Positions 10,205 to 18,771 of a DNA stretch of 64,000 nt are shown here, in pieces (the first letter of the stretch is position 1; each line of letters opens with the position of its first letter). This DNA is from Arachidicoccus terrestris (GTDB taxonomy: Bacteria > Bacteroidota > Bacteroidia > Chitinophagales > Chitinophagaceae): positions 2,418,001-2,482,000 of the forward strand of contig NZ_CP083387.1 of assembly GCF_020042345.1 (NCBI RefSeq). Reading direction: 5' to 3'. Below the pieces are notes generated by a model that was given only the letters and a program-made list of their open reading frames with translations, was not told the DNA's origin and ran no database searches. Made by a program: the position numbers and the translations under genes.

Positions 10205-10771
10205 TTATAGCATATTCTTGGCGGACGTCTGAATGTAGTGGCTGAAATTCTCCAAAAGCGATTCTCCATATTCATTTAAAGAATCCCAGGTATGCGGATA
10301 TAGCTTATCCGCTCCCGACCGGACCTGTTGTTTTACCTGGAAGGATACCTGGGTGGCGCCTGTATTTTTTCTGGATTTTCCTTTAGGCTGGCCGGGGGTG
10401 TAGGATAACCGGTCTAATTTAATCTGAATGACCTGATCCTTCCATTTTATATGCAGTGTGCCCTGGTAGTATAAAGGAGCCTGGATGTGTTGATCATCTA
10501 TTTTAAAATGGACTTCTGCCTGTAATTGCTGATCCTCATTTTTGCTTTCTTTAAATTTAGCTGTTGGATAGTTCTGCTCTATCCAGGCTTTTGCAATGGC
10601 ATAAAAATCCTCCGCATAAAGAGCCGAAGCGGTATCGTTCTGCAAGAAGGCGACTTCTCCGGCAACCATGGGCAGATTAAAGGCGTTATTACGTATAAAC
10701 TGTCCATTAGCGGTATGCAGTGAAGATGCGCCTATTAAAATGAGCACAAAAAGTACGAAAGTACGCTTCAT
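10205..10771 (-). CDS. Secreted protein with DUF4468-like domain
   Basis: This 188-aa protein begins with a clear signal peptide (hydrophobic LFVLILIGASS, cleavage near ANGQ). The body (about residues 50-135) contains FYAIAKAWIEQNYPTAKF and GTLHIKWKDQVIQIKLDRLSY. It resembles the DUF4468 (TBP-like fold) proteins of Bacteroidota, in which a helix with a YxxxxxW pattern precedes a curved sheet. The function of that family is unknown. It is the last of three small exported proteins on the minus strand, with its own ATG at 10771. The family assignment is by pattern resemblance only; that it is a secreted protein is more certain. Confidence 0.65.
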   Translation of the reverse strand: MKRTFVLFVLILIGASSLHTANGQFIRNNAFNLPMVAGEVAFLQNDTASALYAEDFYAIAKAWIEQNYPTAKFKESKNEDQQLQAEVHFKIDDQHIQAPLYYQGTLHIKWKDQVIQIKLDRLSYTPGQPKGKSRKNTGATQVSFQVKQQVRSGADKLYPHTWDSLNEYGESLLENFSHYIQTSAKNML

Positions 10772-10836
10772 TTGTTTTATCGTTTAGTTTTTATTTTAAT
10801 ACCTTCTTGCTGTAGATATACTATAAAAACGACAAA

Positions 10837-10860
10837 GGACCGGTTTTATTTTACCGGTCC
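10837..10860 (-). terminator. Hairpin terminator after the tyrosine/glycine-rich secreted protein
   Basis: An eight-base-pair perfect stem (GGACCGGT at 10837-10844 with its complement at 10853-10860) has an eight-base loop. It lies 30 bases after the stop of the minus-strand gene at 10891. Read on the minus strand it is followed by only three T residues, so termination may be weak. Confidence 0.6.
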
Positions 10861-10890
10861 CCTGCATTTATTCCATTGTTTAAGTTCGGT

Positions 10891-11394
10891 TTAGTAGCCG
10901 TAGTAACCTCCGCCATAACGGCCATAACCTCTGTTATATCCCCGGTTATAATTTCTTCTTTGCTCTGCCTGCTGATTATATTGCTCCTGGCGCTGTTTCT
11001 CCATTTCATCTTGCCGCTTTTTCTGGCGTGCCTCAAAAGCCTCCAGACGCTGAAGTTCATCCATGGACAATAAGGCTCCAAGATGCATATATTTATCGTT
11101 TTCCAACATGCCGTAACGCACCTCTTTATCTTCCTTCGTAAGGGTTTTGTCATCAGAAACCTTCATTCTCTTTAACAGAAACTGAATCTGTAAAGCGGCT
11201 ACCGTATCTCTTTTTTCACGTGGAATTTGCAGAGAGTCACCCAGTAATTTGGCGTAGCTGGTTTTAAAAGCCATCAGTTGCGCTTCTGTGGGGGCATTAG
11301 ATTTGTCTTTTTTTCGCTTTTTATGCCTTTGTGCAAAACTGGTTGCACAAAATATCATTACAAATAGCGTTAAAAAAGTGGCGATCTTTTTCAT
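10891..11394 (-). CDS. Small exported protein with charged helix and Gly/Tyr/Arg-rich tail
   Basis: I do not recognise a family. The 167-aa product has a signal peptide ending near SFAQ, a lysine-rich segment (RHKKRKKDKS), and a helical middle (about 35-110) with the pattern AFKTSYAKLLGDSLQIPREKRD. A strongly charged coiled-coil-like helix (about 110-145) leads to a tail rich in Tyr, Gly and Arg (YNRGYNRGYGRYGGGYYGY). The middle resembles Spy/LTXXQ-like periplasmic helical proteins only loosely. The neighbouring gene at 11566 is of that general type, so both may be small envelope proteins. The ATG at 11394 starts the signal peptide. Confidence 0.7.
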   Translation of the reverse strand: MKKIATFLTLFVMIFCATSFAQRHKKRKKDKSNAPTEAQLMAFKTSYAKLLGDSLQIPREKRDTVAALQIQFLLKRMKVSDDKTLTKEDKEVRYGMLENDKYMHLGALLSMDELQRLEAFEARQKKRQDEMEKQRQEQYNQQAEQRRNYNRGYNRGYGRYGGGYYGY

Positions 11395-11421
11395 CCTGGG
11401 TGGTTTATTTTACTTGTAAAA

Positions 11422-11468
11422 ATAGAAAAAGCGGTGCAATCCTCAAAATAGATTGAGTATTACACCGC
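11422..11468 (-). terminator. Intrinsic terminator after the LTXXQ-like gene
   Basis: A six-base GC stem (11431-11436 with 11463-11468) encloses an imperfect inner hairpin built from CCTCAA/TTGAG. On the minus strand it is followed by a run of five T residues. It lies about 100 bases downstream of the stop of the gene at 11566 and separates it from the next gene. Confidence 0.75.
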
Positions 11469-11565
11469 CCTTTCAGCGAATAGCTGGAAGCATTATTTAT
11501 AGTATAATAATTAATTGCCTGAAACTCAGGTTTTAATTAAATCTCCTGTGGAATTTATAACGCTC

Positions 11566-11988
11566 TTATTCCTGTGCTTTGTTCATTTGGGGGCGATTGC
11601 CTCTTCTGTTGCCCCTTTGTTGACGGCGCTCCTGCATTGTTTTTTTGATGATTTCTTTTTGTTCATCTGTGTAAATAGCATTACGCGCCTCCCGGTTCTT
11701 TTTGAACAGATCACGGAATGCGGCTTTCTTTTGATCATCAGAGAGTGCACTATTATTTTTTATAGCGTCTCCTTGCTTTCTGAAGTCTTCATTGATTGCC
11801 TTAAGTTTCGTCTGTTGATCAGCCGTAAGGTTCAGCTTTTTAGCGAGAGCGCCTCCCGGTCCCATCATCCCGCCGCCACGGCGGTGTTCCATGTGGTGCC
11901 GGGGTGTAGCAGAGGTATCTGCTGATTGTGCCTGGGATGCGGCTGCAAATAAAAACAGCCCGAATGTGAATAAGAGTATTTTTTTCAT
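11566..11988 (-). CDS. Periplasmic LTXXQ/Spy-like protein
   Basis: The 140-aa product has a signal peptide (cleavage near SQAQS), a His/Arg/Gly/Met-rich linker (HHMEHRRGGGMMGPGG), and then helices with the motif LNLTADQQTKLKAI. This is the LTXXQ signature of Spy/CpxP-like periplasmic proteins. Family members act as small helical chaperones or metal/envelope-stress sensors; a chaperone role here is inference. The C-terminus is arginine-rich. It has its own terminator downstream, and the 200 bases between it and tgt must hold its promoter. The ATG at 11988 starts the signal peptide. Confidence 0.75.
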   Translation of the reverse strand: MKKILLFTFGLFLFAAASQAQSADTSATPRHHMEHRRGGGMMGPGGALAKKLNLTADQQTKLKAINEDFRKQGDAIKNNSALSDDQKKAAFRDLFKKNREARNAIYTDEQKEIIKKTMQERRQQRGNRRGNRPQMNKAQE

Positions 11989-12194
11989 CTTTTTAAAAAT
12001 TTAAATGGTGGTCAATTGTCATTAGGAAAGAATGTGATTTTTGTTCTCCTAATCGAATTTACCGGTATAAGATGAAATTATATTCTTTTGGTTTAGAGCA
12101 TAGCAGACCTTTTCGGTAGGATTGCGCTTTTAACACGTGAACCGCCCTTTTTTGAAATAGATTTATACAACGATGGCTGCTCCTTCTGTTTAAC

Positions 12195-13334
12195 CTATAG
12201 CCTGGTTTTTAGCCGCGGGATCATTTGCTCTTTCCAGGGGGTGAAATCTCCCTGAATAATATATTCACGGGCCTGTCCGACTAACCACAGATAAAAGGAC
12301 AGGTTCTGGAGGCTGGCCAGCTGGCCGGCCAGTAGTTCTTTAGAAACAAATAAATGTCTTAAATAGGCTTTGCTGTAGTAATTGCTTGTTATACAAGGAA
12401 ATCCGTCGTCAATGGGTGAAAAATCATCTTCCCATTTTTTATTTTTTATATTAATAACTCCTTCCGTTGTAAACAACATTCCATTGCGGCCATTTCTGGT
12501 GGGCATGACACAATCAAACATATCGACTCCTAAAGAAATGCCTTCCAGAATATTCCAGGGTGTACCTACCCCCATCAGGTAACGAGGTTTGTCTGCCGGT
12601 AATATATTACAGCACAGGTCGGTAAATGCGTACAGTTCTTCTTCTGGCTCCCCGACGGAGAGGCCGCCGATGGCATTTCCGGCCGCCTCCTTGGAGGCAA
12701 TGTATTCTGCTGAAGCCGTTCTTAGATCTTTATAGGTACTACCCTGAACAATAGGGAACAGATTCTGCGTGTAACCGTATTTATCAGGGGTTTCTGCCAA
12801 CCTGTGGATACAGCGGTCCAGCCATCTGTGCGTCAGTTCCATACTTTTTAAGGCATAGGCGTATTCGCAACCCGCAGGAGGACATTCGTCAAAGGCCATA
12901 ATTATATCAGCCCCAATACTACGCTGGATATCCATTACTTTTTCGGGCGAAAACAGATGACGGCTGCCATCAATATGTGATTGGAAGATGACGCCTTCTT
13001 CCTTGATCTTACGCGTGCCTGCTAATGAAAAGACCTGATAGCCACCACTATCTGTCAAAATGGGGTGATCCCAGCCGTTAAACCGGTGGAGTCCTCCGGC
13101 TTTTTCCAGGATTTCGGTACCAGGCCTAAGATATAAATGATAAGTGTTACCAAGTATAATCTGTGCCCGCACAATATCTTCGAGTTCCTGTTGGTTAACG
13201 GCTTTAACGCTGCCAACGGTACCCACAGGCATGAAAATTGGGGTCAGTATCTGACCATGATCAGTAGTAATTACGCCCGCTCTTGCTTTGGAGGCGCTGT
13301 CCGTTTTTTCCAGCTTGTATCGCAAAGTGCCCAT
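12195..13334 (-). CDS. tgt: Queuine tRNA-guanine transglycosylase, zinc ligands largely replaced
   Basis: This enzyme swaps guanine-34 for preQ1 in tRNAs with GUN anticodons. The 379-aa sequence keeps the conserved core: TPIFMPVGT, the Asp of LTDSGGYQVFSL, ADIIMAFDECPP, AIGGLSVGEP, and the nucleophile-bearing MFDCVMPTRNGRNG. The usual C-terminal zinc site (CxCxxC plus a His 26 residues on) is not intact. Aligning around SKAYLRHL, only C314 remains, and the other three positions read F312, S317 and Q343. The rest of the fold looks normal. The ATG at 13334 is the family start. It is transcribed away from the antiporter at 13451. Confidence 0.95.
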   Translation of the reverse strand: MGTLRYKLEKTDSASKARAGVITTDHGQILTPIFMPVGTVGSVKAVNQQELEDIVRAQIILGNTYHLYLRPGTEILEKAGGLHRFNGWDHPILTDSGGYQVFSLAGTRKIKEEGVIFQSHIDGSRHLFSPEKVMDIQRSIGADIIMAFDECPPAGCEYAYALKSMELTHRWLDRCIHRLAETPDKYGYTQNLFPIVQGSTYKDLRTASAEYIASKEAAGNAIGGLSVGEPEEELYAFTDLCCNILPADKPRYLMGVGTPWNILEGISLGVDMFDCVMPTRNGRNGMLFTTEGVINIKNKKWEDDFSPIDDGFPCITSNYYSKAYLRHLFVSKELLAGQLASLQNLSFYLWLVGQAREYIIQGDFTPWKEQMIPRLKTRL

Positions 13335-13450
13335 GGCGCGAAGATAGTTCGGGATTTTCGAATTTACGGAACTTTATGGGAGAGGATGTCAGACCGCAAT
13401 TAAATTTGGAATTTCATCGATAGATTTTTGAATTGCCGTAATTTTAGGCG

Positions 13451-15052
13451 ATGGAGAATATTACCCTGATCATCATTTTGCTTTTTGTCATTGCCTTTTT
13501 GTGGCTGCTCAGCAAGCGGTTTAATTTTCCCTTTCCGATCATGCTGGTACTTTTCGGGATCGTTATTTCTCTTATACCGGGATTGCCTACGCTTAAAGTC
13601 TCTCCGGACATTATCTTTTTTCTGTTTTTGCCTCCCCTGCTCTATCATGCAGCATGGAATACCAGCTGGCATGACTTTAGGGCCGCGATCCGCCCCATCA
13701 GCCTGGCCGCTATCGGATTGGTTTTGTTTACGACGATAGCAGTCGCTATTGTAGCCCATTATCTGATTCCTTCTTTTGGCTGGCCGGTGGCGTTTTTATT
13801 GGGGGCGATTATTTCTCCTCCTGACGTTGTATCCGCTACAGCAGTCACTAAAGGGTTGGGCCTGCACCCGGGGCTACTGACAATTTTAGAAGGAGAGAGC
13901 CTTATCAATGACGCCAGTGCTTTGATTGCCTATCGTTACGCACTGGCAGCGATTACGACTGCCGGATTCGCCTGGTGGCAGGCCGGCCTTAACTTTGTAT
14001 ATGTTGCTGCCGTGGGGATTGCTGTGGGCTGGGGCGTGGCCATGATTATGCGGGTGATACATGAAAAGTTCAGCTGTGACGCCGTTGTAGATGTAACGCT
14101 TACTTTCCTGACGCCCTATACTTCTTATTTAATCGCCGAACATTTTCATGCGTCCGGGGTGCTTGCTGTGGTGACAACCGGATTATATTTATCGTTCAGG
14201 TCGAACACCCTTTTTTCGCATCAGGGCAGGATTATGACCGATGCCATATGGGAGGTTGTCATGTTTGTCTTAAATGGCCTGATTTTTATTCTGATCGGCT
14301 TGCAACTCAGAACCGTTTCTGAAGGGCTTGAAGATTATTCAAAGGGAAGCCTGATTGCCTATGGGGTTACAATTAGTCTGCTGGTGATCTTAATCAGGTT
14401 TGTATGGATACTGCCTTCTATGCTCTGGCCAGATAAGGTGGGCAAGAGTATATACGGGGACAGGGGATATGAAAGAAAGAATCTGGTGATATTTGGCTGG
14501 TCGGGCATGCGGGGGATTGTTTCTATGGCAGCCGCCATGGCGCTGCCACTCAGTTTTGCCGGAAGCCATATCTTTCCCCACCGAAACCTGTTGATCTTCC
14601 TGACTTTTTGTGTGATCCTGACCACGCTGGTTCTTTTAGGTCTTACCTTGCCGTGGCTGATCAGGCTCATGAAACTCGAACCTTATTCTGTCGTGGCGCA
14701 GGAATACGAAGTCCGTACCAAGATTGTAGCCAACGCTATCAATAAAATAGAAGAAGAATACTCTTTGTTGCCAGATGAAATATTGAATAATATTAAGAGT
14801 AAGTATGAAGTGAAGTACAACAGACTTCAAAAGACGGCGTTGCCATCTAATTACTTCGGGCAGGGAAAAACACTTTCAAGTCAGGTTTTTAATGAGTATA
14901 CGCAGGTCCAGCTGAACCTCTTAGAGGTAGAAAGAAGCTCTGTGCAGCAGATGCATCTCAGTGGCTCCGCCAGTGAGTCTATCTTAAAGAAGATTGAACG
15001 GGAATTGGATGTTGAGGAGATGCGCCTCAGAATGGAGATGTATGAGTCTTGA
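13451..15052 (+). CDS. CPA1-family Na+(K+)/H+ antiporter
   Basis: The 533-aa product is an inner-membrane protein with about 12 hydrophobic segments in residues 1-400, followed by a hydrophilic helical cytoplasmic tail (about 415-533). The conserved exchanger motifs are present in variant form: SPPDVVSATAV (the ion-binding Asp region) and EGESLINDASAL. These identify the NhaP/YjcE branch of monovalent cation/proton antiporters, which trade internal Na+ or K+ for protons for pH and salt balance. It is a single gene, divergent from tgt, with about 115 bases for both promoters. The ATG at 13451 begins the first membrane helix. Ion preference cannot be inferred. Confidence 0.92.
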   Translation: MENITLIIILLFVIAFLWLLSKRFNFPFPIMLVLFGIVISLIPGLPTLKVSPDIIFFLFLPPLLYHAAWNTSWHDFRAAIRPISLAAIGLVLFTTIAVAIVAHYLIPSFGWPVAFLLGAIISPPDVVSATAVTKGLGLHPGLLTILEGESLINDASALIAYRYALAAITTAGFAWWQAGLNFVYVAAVGIAVGWGVAMIMRVIHEKFSCDAVVDVTLTFLTPYTSYLIAEHFHASGVLAVVTTGLYLSFRSNTLFSHQGRIMTDAIWEVVMFVLNGLIFILIGLQLRTVSEGLEDYSKGSLIAYGVTISLLVILIRFVWILPSMLWPDKVGKSIYGDRGYERKNLVIFGWSGMRGIVSMAAAMALPLSFAGSHIFPHRNLLIFLTFCVILTTLVLLGLTLPWLIRLMKLEPYSVVAQEYEVRTKIVANAINKIEEEYSLLPDEILNNIKSKYEVKYNRLQKTALPSNYFGQGKTLSSQVFNEYTQVQLNLLEVERSSVQQMHLSGSASESILKKIERELDVEEMRLRMEMYES

Positions 15053-15234
15053 TGCATGGATGCGACCATTTATTCCGACAATGTGTAATCAACGGAAATG
15101 AATATAATGTGGTGATGAGTAGGTAGATAACAGTGGATTCCTGGTGTTTATTGGATCTTTTCATAGGTCGCCCATATCGTTTATCGTTAGTATGGGCTAA
15201 AAAAATAAAGCTGCCTTTCTCTATGGAGGTTTTA

Positions 15235-16329
15235 TTATCTCAGGCTTAAAATCGCGGGATCAATTCTCTTGTTCAGGCTAGAAAGACCAAATGAGTCACC
15301 ATTATTTTCCTGAGCGACTATCTGATTAATAATCAACGGGAGTATCCGGTCCATGAAAAAAGCAGATTGTCTGACTGCTGTACGGTCGTCCACCACTTGG
15401 TTTACCGCAATGACAGCCTGCAAATCGGGTATTAAGATCAAAAACTGGCCAGCCCAGCCCATGCCATAGGTAACTGGCAAATTATGATAGAGCTTGTGAT
15501 AGAAGGTGAGTCCATATGTCGTGTTTAACAATCCCCAGGGAGCGGGATATGTTTTTTCAGGCCGAAGCAATGATTTTGTCCACCTCTTGGAAACAATCTG
15601 TTTGCCATTGAATTTACCTCGTTGGAGAATCAACCGGCCTATTTTATTCATATCGGCAGCGCTCATATGCACACTGAGCAATCCACATCCATCATAATAA
15701 CTATCTTTCATTTCGGGCCATTTAACACGGGATATCTGAAGCGGTGCGAACAGATATTTCTTTGCGAATGCAAGAGTAGACTGACCCGTAGCTTTTGACA
15801 GGATCACGGACATGAGATGAGAGGCCGCATTATTGTAGTGAAGCACTGTTCCGGGGGCAGCAACTAAAGGCTGCTGTAAAACATAACCGGAAGGGTTATT
15901 CAGGCTGAGATACTGCCCCAGATTCTCCAGGTTTTCGTGCCATAAACCGGAAGCCTGATTCATGATTTCTCTTAGCGTAATCTTTGCTTTGCGCCCATCG
16001 GGATCCTTTTTTAATTCCGGAAAAAAATTGGCAATAGGAACATCTAACGAATCAATATATCCTTTGTCGATAGCAATCCCTATTAATAACGCCATCACAT
16101 TTTTAGTCAGCGATTGATTATTAAAAAGATCATCATTGCTGTGGCCATTAAAGCTCTGGGCATATGCCAGGCTATCAGATACATAGACAACTAATGATAG
16201 TATCGACTGATTATGCCGTATAAAGGATGATGTGTCAAGCCGGATCTGTGCTTTGATGCCTCCTGCCATTAATGCTGTCAGCACCATAGAAGCCAGCGCT
16301 CTTTTTATTGAAAAAAGGGTTTCTATCAT
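15235..16329 (-). CDS. Serine hydrolase, beta-lactamase/class C penicillin-binding-like
   Basis: The 364-aa protein has a signal peptide and a beta-lactamase-like fold. It shows the SxxK motif in NNQSLTKNVM (S73, K76) and the YxN motif in LHYNNAAS (Y165). The third motif is GMGWAGQF in place of the K(T/S)G triad, as in esterase and peptidase members of this group. Such exported enzymes hydrolyse esters, D-amino acid amides or peptides; a true beta-lactamase is less likely. It is a single gene reading on the minus strand, with a promoter-like TATATTTA around 16393-16400. The ATG at 16329 begins the exported N-terminus. The substrate is unknown. Confidence 0.85.
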   Translation of the reverse strand: MIETLFSIKRALASMVLTALMAGGIKAQIRLDTSSFIRHNQSILSLVVYVSDSLAYAQSFNGHSNDDLFNNQSLTKNVMALLIGIAIDKGYIDSLDVPIANFFPELKKDPDGRKAKITLREIMNQASGLWHENLENLGQYLSLNNPSGYVLQQPLVAAPGTVLHYNNAASHLMSVILSKATGQSTLAFAKKYLFAPLQISRVKWPEMKDSYYDGCGLLSVHMSAADMNKIGRLILQRGKFNGKQIVSKRWTKSLLRPEKTYPAPWGLLNTTYGLTFYHKLYHNLPVTYGMGWAGQFLILIPDLQAVIAVNQVVDDRTAVRQSAFFMDRILPLIINQIVAQENNGDSFGLSSLNKRIDPAILSLR

Positions 16330-16720
16330 AGGAAAAGATTTTTTGTAAAACTAAAAATCTGTCCATGCATAAGTGTAATGCAACTCTCTAAATGTAAATA
16401 TACTTAACCTTACCGGTTGCATAGTTGATATTTGTTACCGTTTAGTAGCTAGCTGCATACTAACTGAATGGAGCCACTGGCGTTGTTCGCTTATATATTC
16501 TCTGCCATAAGGCTTAGACCCTTCAACCGAAGCAAAGGCGGCAAGTTAATATTCTTATCATTTTCTGATCGCCAAATTTGGGCTTCTGAGTTGAAAAAAT
16601 GGATTTCGAAAAGTTTTGCACAGCTACGGGACTATAGTGCCCGGATAATAACTGCAACGACATCAGTAGAACTGAGAAAGAACGCTGGAATTTAAAGCAA
16701 GATTTTCTCGTTTGAAGACG
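16330..16720. other. Intergenic region upstream of the serine hydrolase
   Basis: These 391 bases lie between the fabD stop and the serine-hydrolase start, both on the minus strand. The right part must carry the fabD 3' end. A minus-strand TATATTTA near 16393-16400 resembles a -7 box for the hydrolase. A 75-codon plus-strand frame at 16468-16695 has no recognisable protein features, and I do not call it a gene. Confidence 0.4.
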
Positions 16721-17611
16721 CTACTGCCGTCCGTCTGTAATGGCTTCTTTATGAATTTTCAAAATCAGCCCCTGTAACACTTTACCCGGGCCACATTCCG
16801 TAAAATGAGTAGCACCGTCTGCAACCATCTGCTGAACGGTCTGTGTCCATTTAACCGCACCGGTAAGCTGGGCGATCAGATTGGCCTTGATCGCCGCCGG
16901 ATCCGTGACAGCCGTTGCTGTTATATTCTGATACACCGGAGCGGACGGGCGATGAAAACTGGTGGCCTCAATGGCGGATGCCAGTTCTTCACGGGCCGGT
17001 TCCATAAGCGGAGAATGAAAGGCGCCGCCTACCGGCAGGACTAAAGCTCTCTTGGCACCGGCTTCCTTTAATGCTGCACAGGCCAGGTCTATTCCCTTAA
17101 GAGAACCACTGATGACCAACTGGCCAGGACAGTTATAATTTGCAGGGACGACGACTTCTCCAGAGCCGGCCTCAATCTCTTTACAAATCTCTTCAACTTT
17201 TTCGTCGGAGAGCGCCAGTATCGCCGCCATCGTAGAAGGGTTAATTTCGCAGGCTTTCTGCATTGCCTGCGCACGAATGCTGACTAGTTTTAAACCATCC
17301 TCAAAGCTCAGAACGCCGTTCGCGACCAAGGCAGAAAACTCTCCCAGCGAATGGCCCGCCACCATATCCGGCTTAGGCTTATCCAGTGTTTTATAAGCGA
17401 TTACAGAATGTAAAAAGACGGCCGGCTGGGTAACCTTGGTCTCTTTTAGTTCCTCAGGGGTGCCGCTGAACATGATATCTGTGATCCTGAACCCCAGGAT
17501 CCCGTTGGCCTGCTCAAAATACCCTCTGGCTTTGTCATTGCCTTCGTAAAGGGCTTTGCCCATGCCACTGAACTGGGCTCCCTGCCCCGGAAATACAAAT
17601 GCGTGTTTCAT
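16721..17611 (-). CDS. fabD: Malonyl-CoA:ACP transacylase
   Basis: The 296-aa enzyme moves malonyl from CoA to acyl carrier protein, feeding fatty-acid elongation in the cytoplasm. It starts with FVFPGQGAQFSGMGK, has the nucleophile elbow GHSLGEFSAL (S88), and the histidine partner in GGAFHSPLM (H199). It ends with the conserved ECGPGKVLQGL block. The length matches FabD. It is last in a minus-strand group behind folE (stop 17703), about 90 bases apart; that linkage is not functional in an obvious way. The start is the ATG beginning MKHAFVFPGQG. Confidence 0.96.
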   Translation of the reverse strand: MKHAFVFPGQGAQFSGMGKALYEGNDKARGYFEQANGILGFRITDIMFSGTPEELKETKVTQPAVFLHSVIAYKTLDKPKPDMVAGHSLGEFSALVANGVLSFEDGLKLVSIRAQAMQKACEINPSTMAAILALSDEKVEEICKEIEAGSGEVVVPANYNCPGQLVISGSLKGIDLACAALKEAGAKRALVLPVGGAFHSPLMEPAREELASAIEATSFHRPSAPVYQNITATAVTDPAAIKANLIAQLTGAVKWTQTVQQMVADGATHFTECGPGKVLQGLILKIHKEAITDGRQ

Positions 17612-17702
17612 CTATGTTTATTTAATGATTTAGGTGTTGAGTAAGTGTAACTGTCTTCACTGCGGAGATTTACCTGATCCAACACGCAACAATTAAGTAT
17701 TA

Positions 17703-18299
17703 TTAATGAAGATTAGCGGAAATGAGTTTCATAAATTCGCTTCTCGTACGGTCGTTCGCAAACTCCCCGTCAAATGAGGATGTCGTCGTATAGGAATTTT
17801 GCTTGGCGACGCCGCGCATCATCATGCACAGGTGTTTGGCTTCAATGACGACAGCAACCCCTAAAGGGTTCAGGGCTTCCTTGATGGCCTCAAGGATTTG
17901 TACGGTTAGCCTTTCCTGGACCTGCAGCCGGTGAGAAAATACATCCACCACTCTGGCAATTTTACTTAGCCCGGTAATCCATCCGTTCGGGATATAGGCG
18001 ACATGTGCTTTTCCTATAAAAGGTAACAAATGGTGTTCACAAAGACTATAGAGTTCAATATCCTTCACGATGACCATTTCGCTGATGGGTTCATGGAATT
18101 TTGCAGAATTCAGAATTTCTACTGCATCCATCTGATAGCCCTGGGTCAGGTATTGCATGGCTTTGGCCAGCCTGTCCGGCGTTTTTAGCAGACCTTCTCT
18201 ATCGGGGTTCTCTCCCAAAAGCCCTAGTGCAGATTTATAATGACCAGCCAGTGCTTCAGTTACTTGTTCATCGTATGATTCTAGTTTTGTATATGCCAT
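17703..18299 (-). CDS. folE: GTP cyclohydrolase I
   Basis: The 198-aa enzyme turns GTP into 7,8-dihydroneopterin triphosphate, the entry to folate, queuosine and biopterin-type cofactors. The zinc ligands are visible: Cys and His in LCEHHLLP (C87, H90) and Cys in HLCMMMRGV (C158). [10 protein letters not shown] and QERLT are typical too. It lies directly behind two 6-pyruvoyltetrahydropterin-synthase genes in the same direction, which would act on its product. The ATG at 18299 is about 30 bases after the preceding stop. Confidence 0.97.
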   Translation of the reverse strand: MAYTKLESYDEQVTEALAGHYKSALGLLGENPDREGLLKTPDRLAKAMQYLTQGYQMDAVEILNSAKFHEPISEMVIVKDIELYSLCEHHLLPFIGKAHVAYIPNGWITGLSKIARVVDVFSHRLQVQERLTVQILEAIKEALNPLGVAVVIEAKHLCMMMRGVAKQNSYTTTSSFDGEFANDRTRSEFMKLISANLH

Positions 18300-18332
18300 A
18301 TAGATTGAGTTGTATAAGTTACTAAGTGTGGA

Positions 18333-18755
18333 TTAGGCGACCGGAAACTCAACGAAGTTCCTTTCGGTCTCGTATAGACGTACCTGTATATTCAGTGCGA
18401 GATCCACATGCGGTCGAAGAAGTCTGTAAATAACAATAGCTATATTTTCCGCAGTCGGAATCAGCGTTCTAAATTCCTGAGTGTCCAGGTTCAGGTTTTT
18501 GTGATCAAAACGGTGAATGATTTCTTGCTGGATAATGTCGTTTAACCATTTTAGATCCACTACAAATCCGGTTACCGGGTCTACCGGACCCGTTACTTTT
18601 ACCACCAGTTCATAGTTGTGACCGTGAAAATGGGGATTGTTACATTTGCCAAAAACCCGGTCATTTTCTTGTTCCGACCAGCCCTCAACATGCAGGCGGT
18701 GTGCGGCATTAAAATGGGCTTTTCTGAATACAGCGACTTTTTCTTGTCCCATCAT
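18333..18755 (-). CDS. 6-pyruvoyl/6-carboxytetrahydropterin synthase, copy 1
   Basis: The 140-aa protein belongs to the PTPS/QueD family, which rearranges dihydroneopterin triphosphate. Zinc ligands are His14 (AHFNAAH) and the pair H44/H46 of HGH. The catalytic Cys38 lies in CNNPHFHGHNY, a Cys-x5-HGH spacing, and FDHKNLN and YETERNFVE complete the active site. It has the same build as the neighbour at 18772 but is clearly divergent. Two adjacent ATGs (18755 and 18752) are the likely start; a longer frame from a TTG at 18788 would overlap the preceding gene. With folE it forms a pterin operon. It may be QueD (queuosine) or a biopterin-type synthase. Confidence 0.88.
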   Translation of the reverse strand: MMGQEKVAVFRKAHFNAAHRLHVEGWSEQENDRVFGKCNNPHFHGHNYELVVKVTGPVDPVTGFVVDLKWLNDIIQQEIIHRFDHKNLNLDTQEFRTLIPTAENIAIVIYRLLRPHVDLALNIQVRLYETERNFVEFPVA

Positions 18756-18771
18756 AGAAAGATTTGTAATG

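Noticed and set aside
15170-15197. Seven-base inverted repeat GCCCATA...TATGGGC after the antiporter as terminator
   Set aside because: Short stem, 14-base loop and an A run instead of a T run after it on the plus strand; too weak to call.
16468-16695. 75-codon plus-strand frame between fabD and the serine hydrolase
   Set aside because: No signal, domain, repeat or promoter support; composition looks like spacer sequence.
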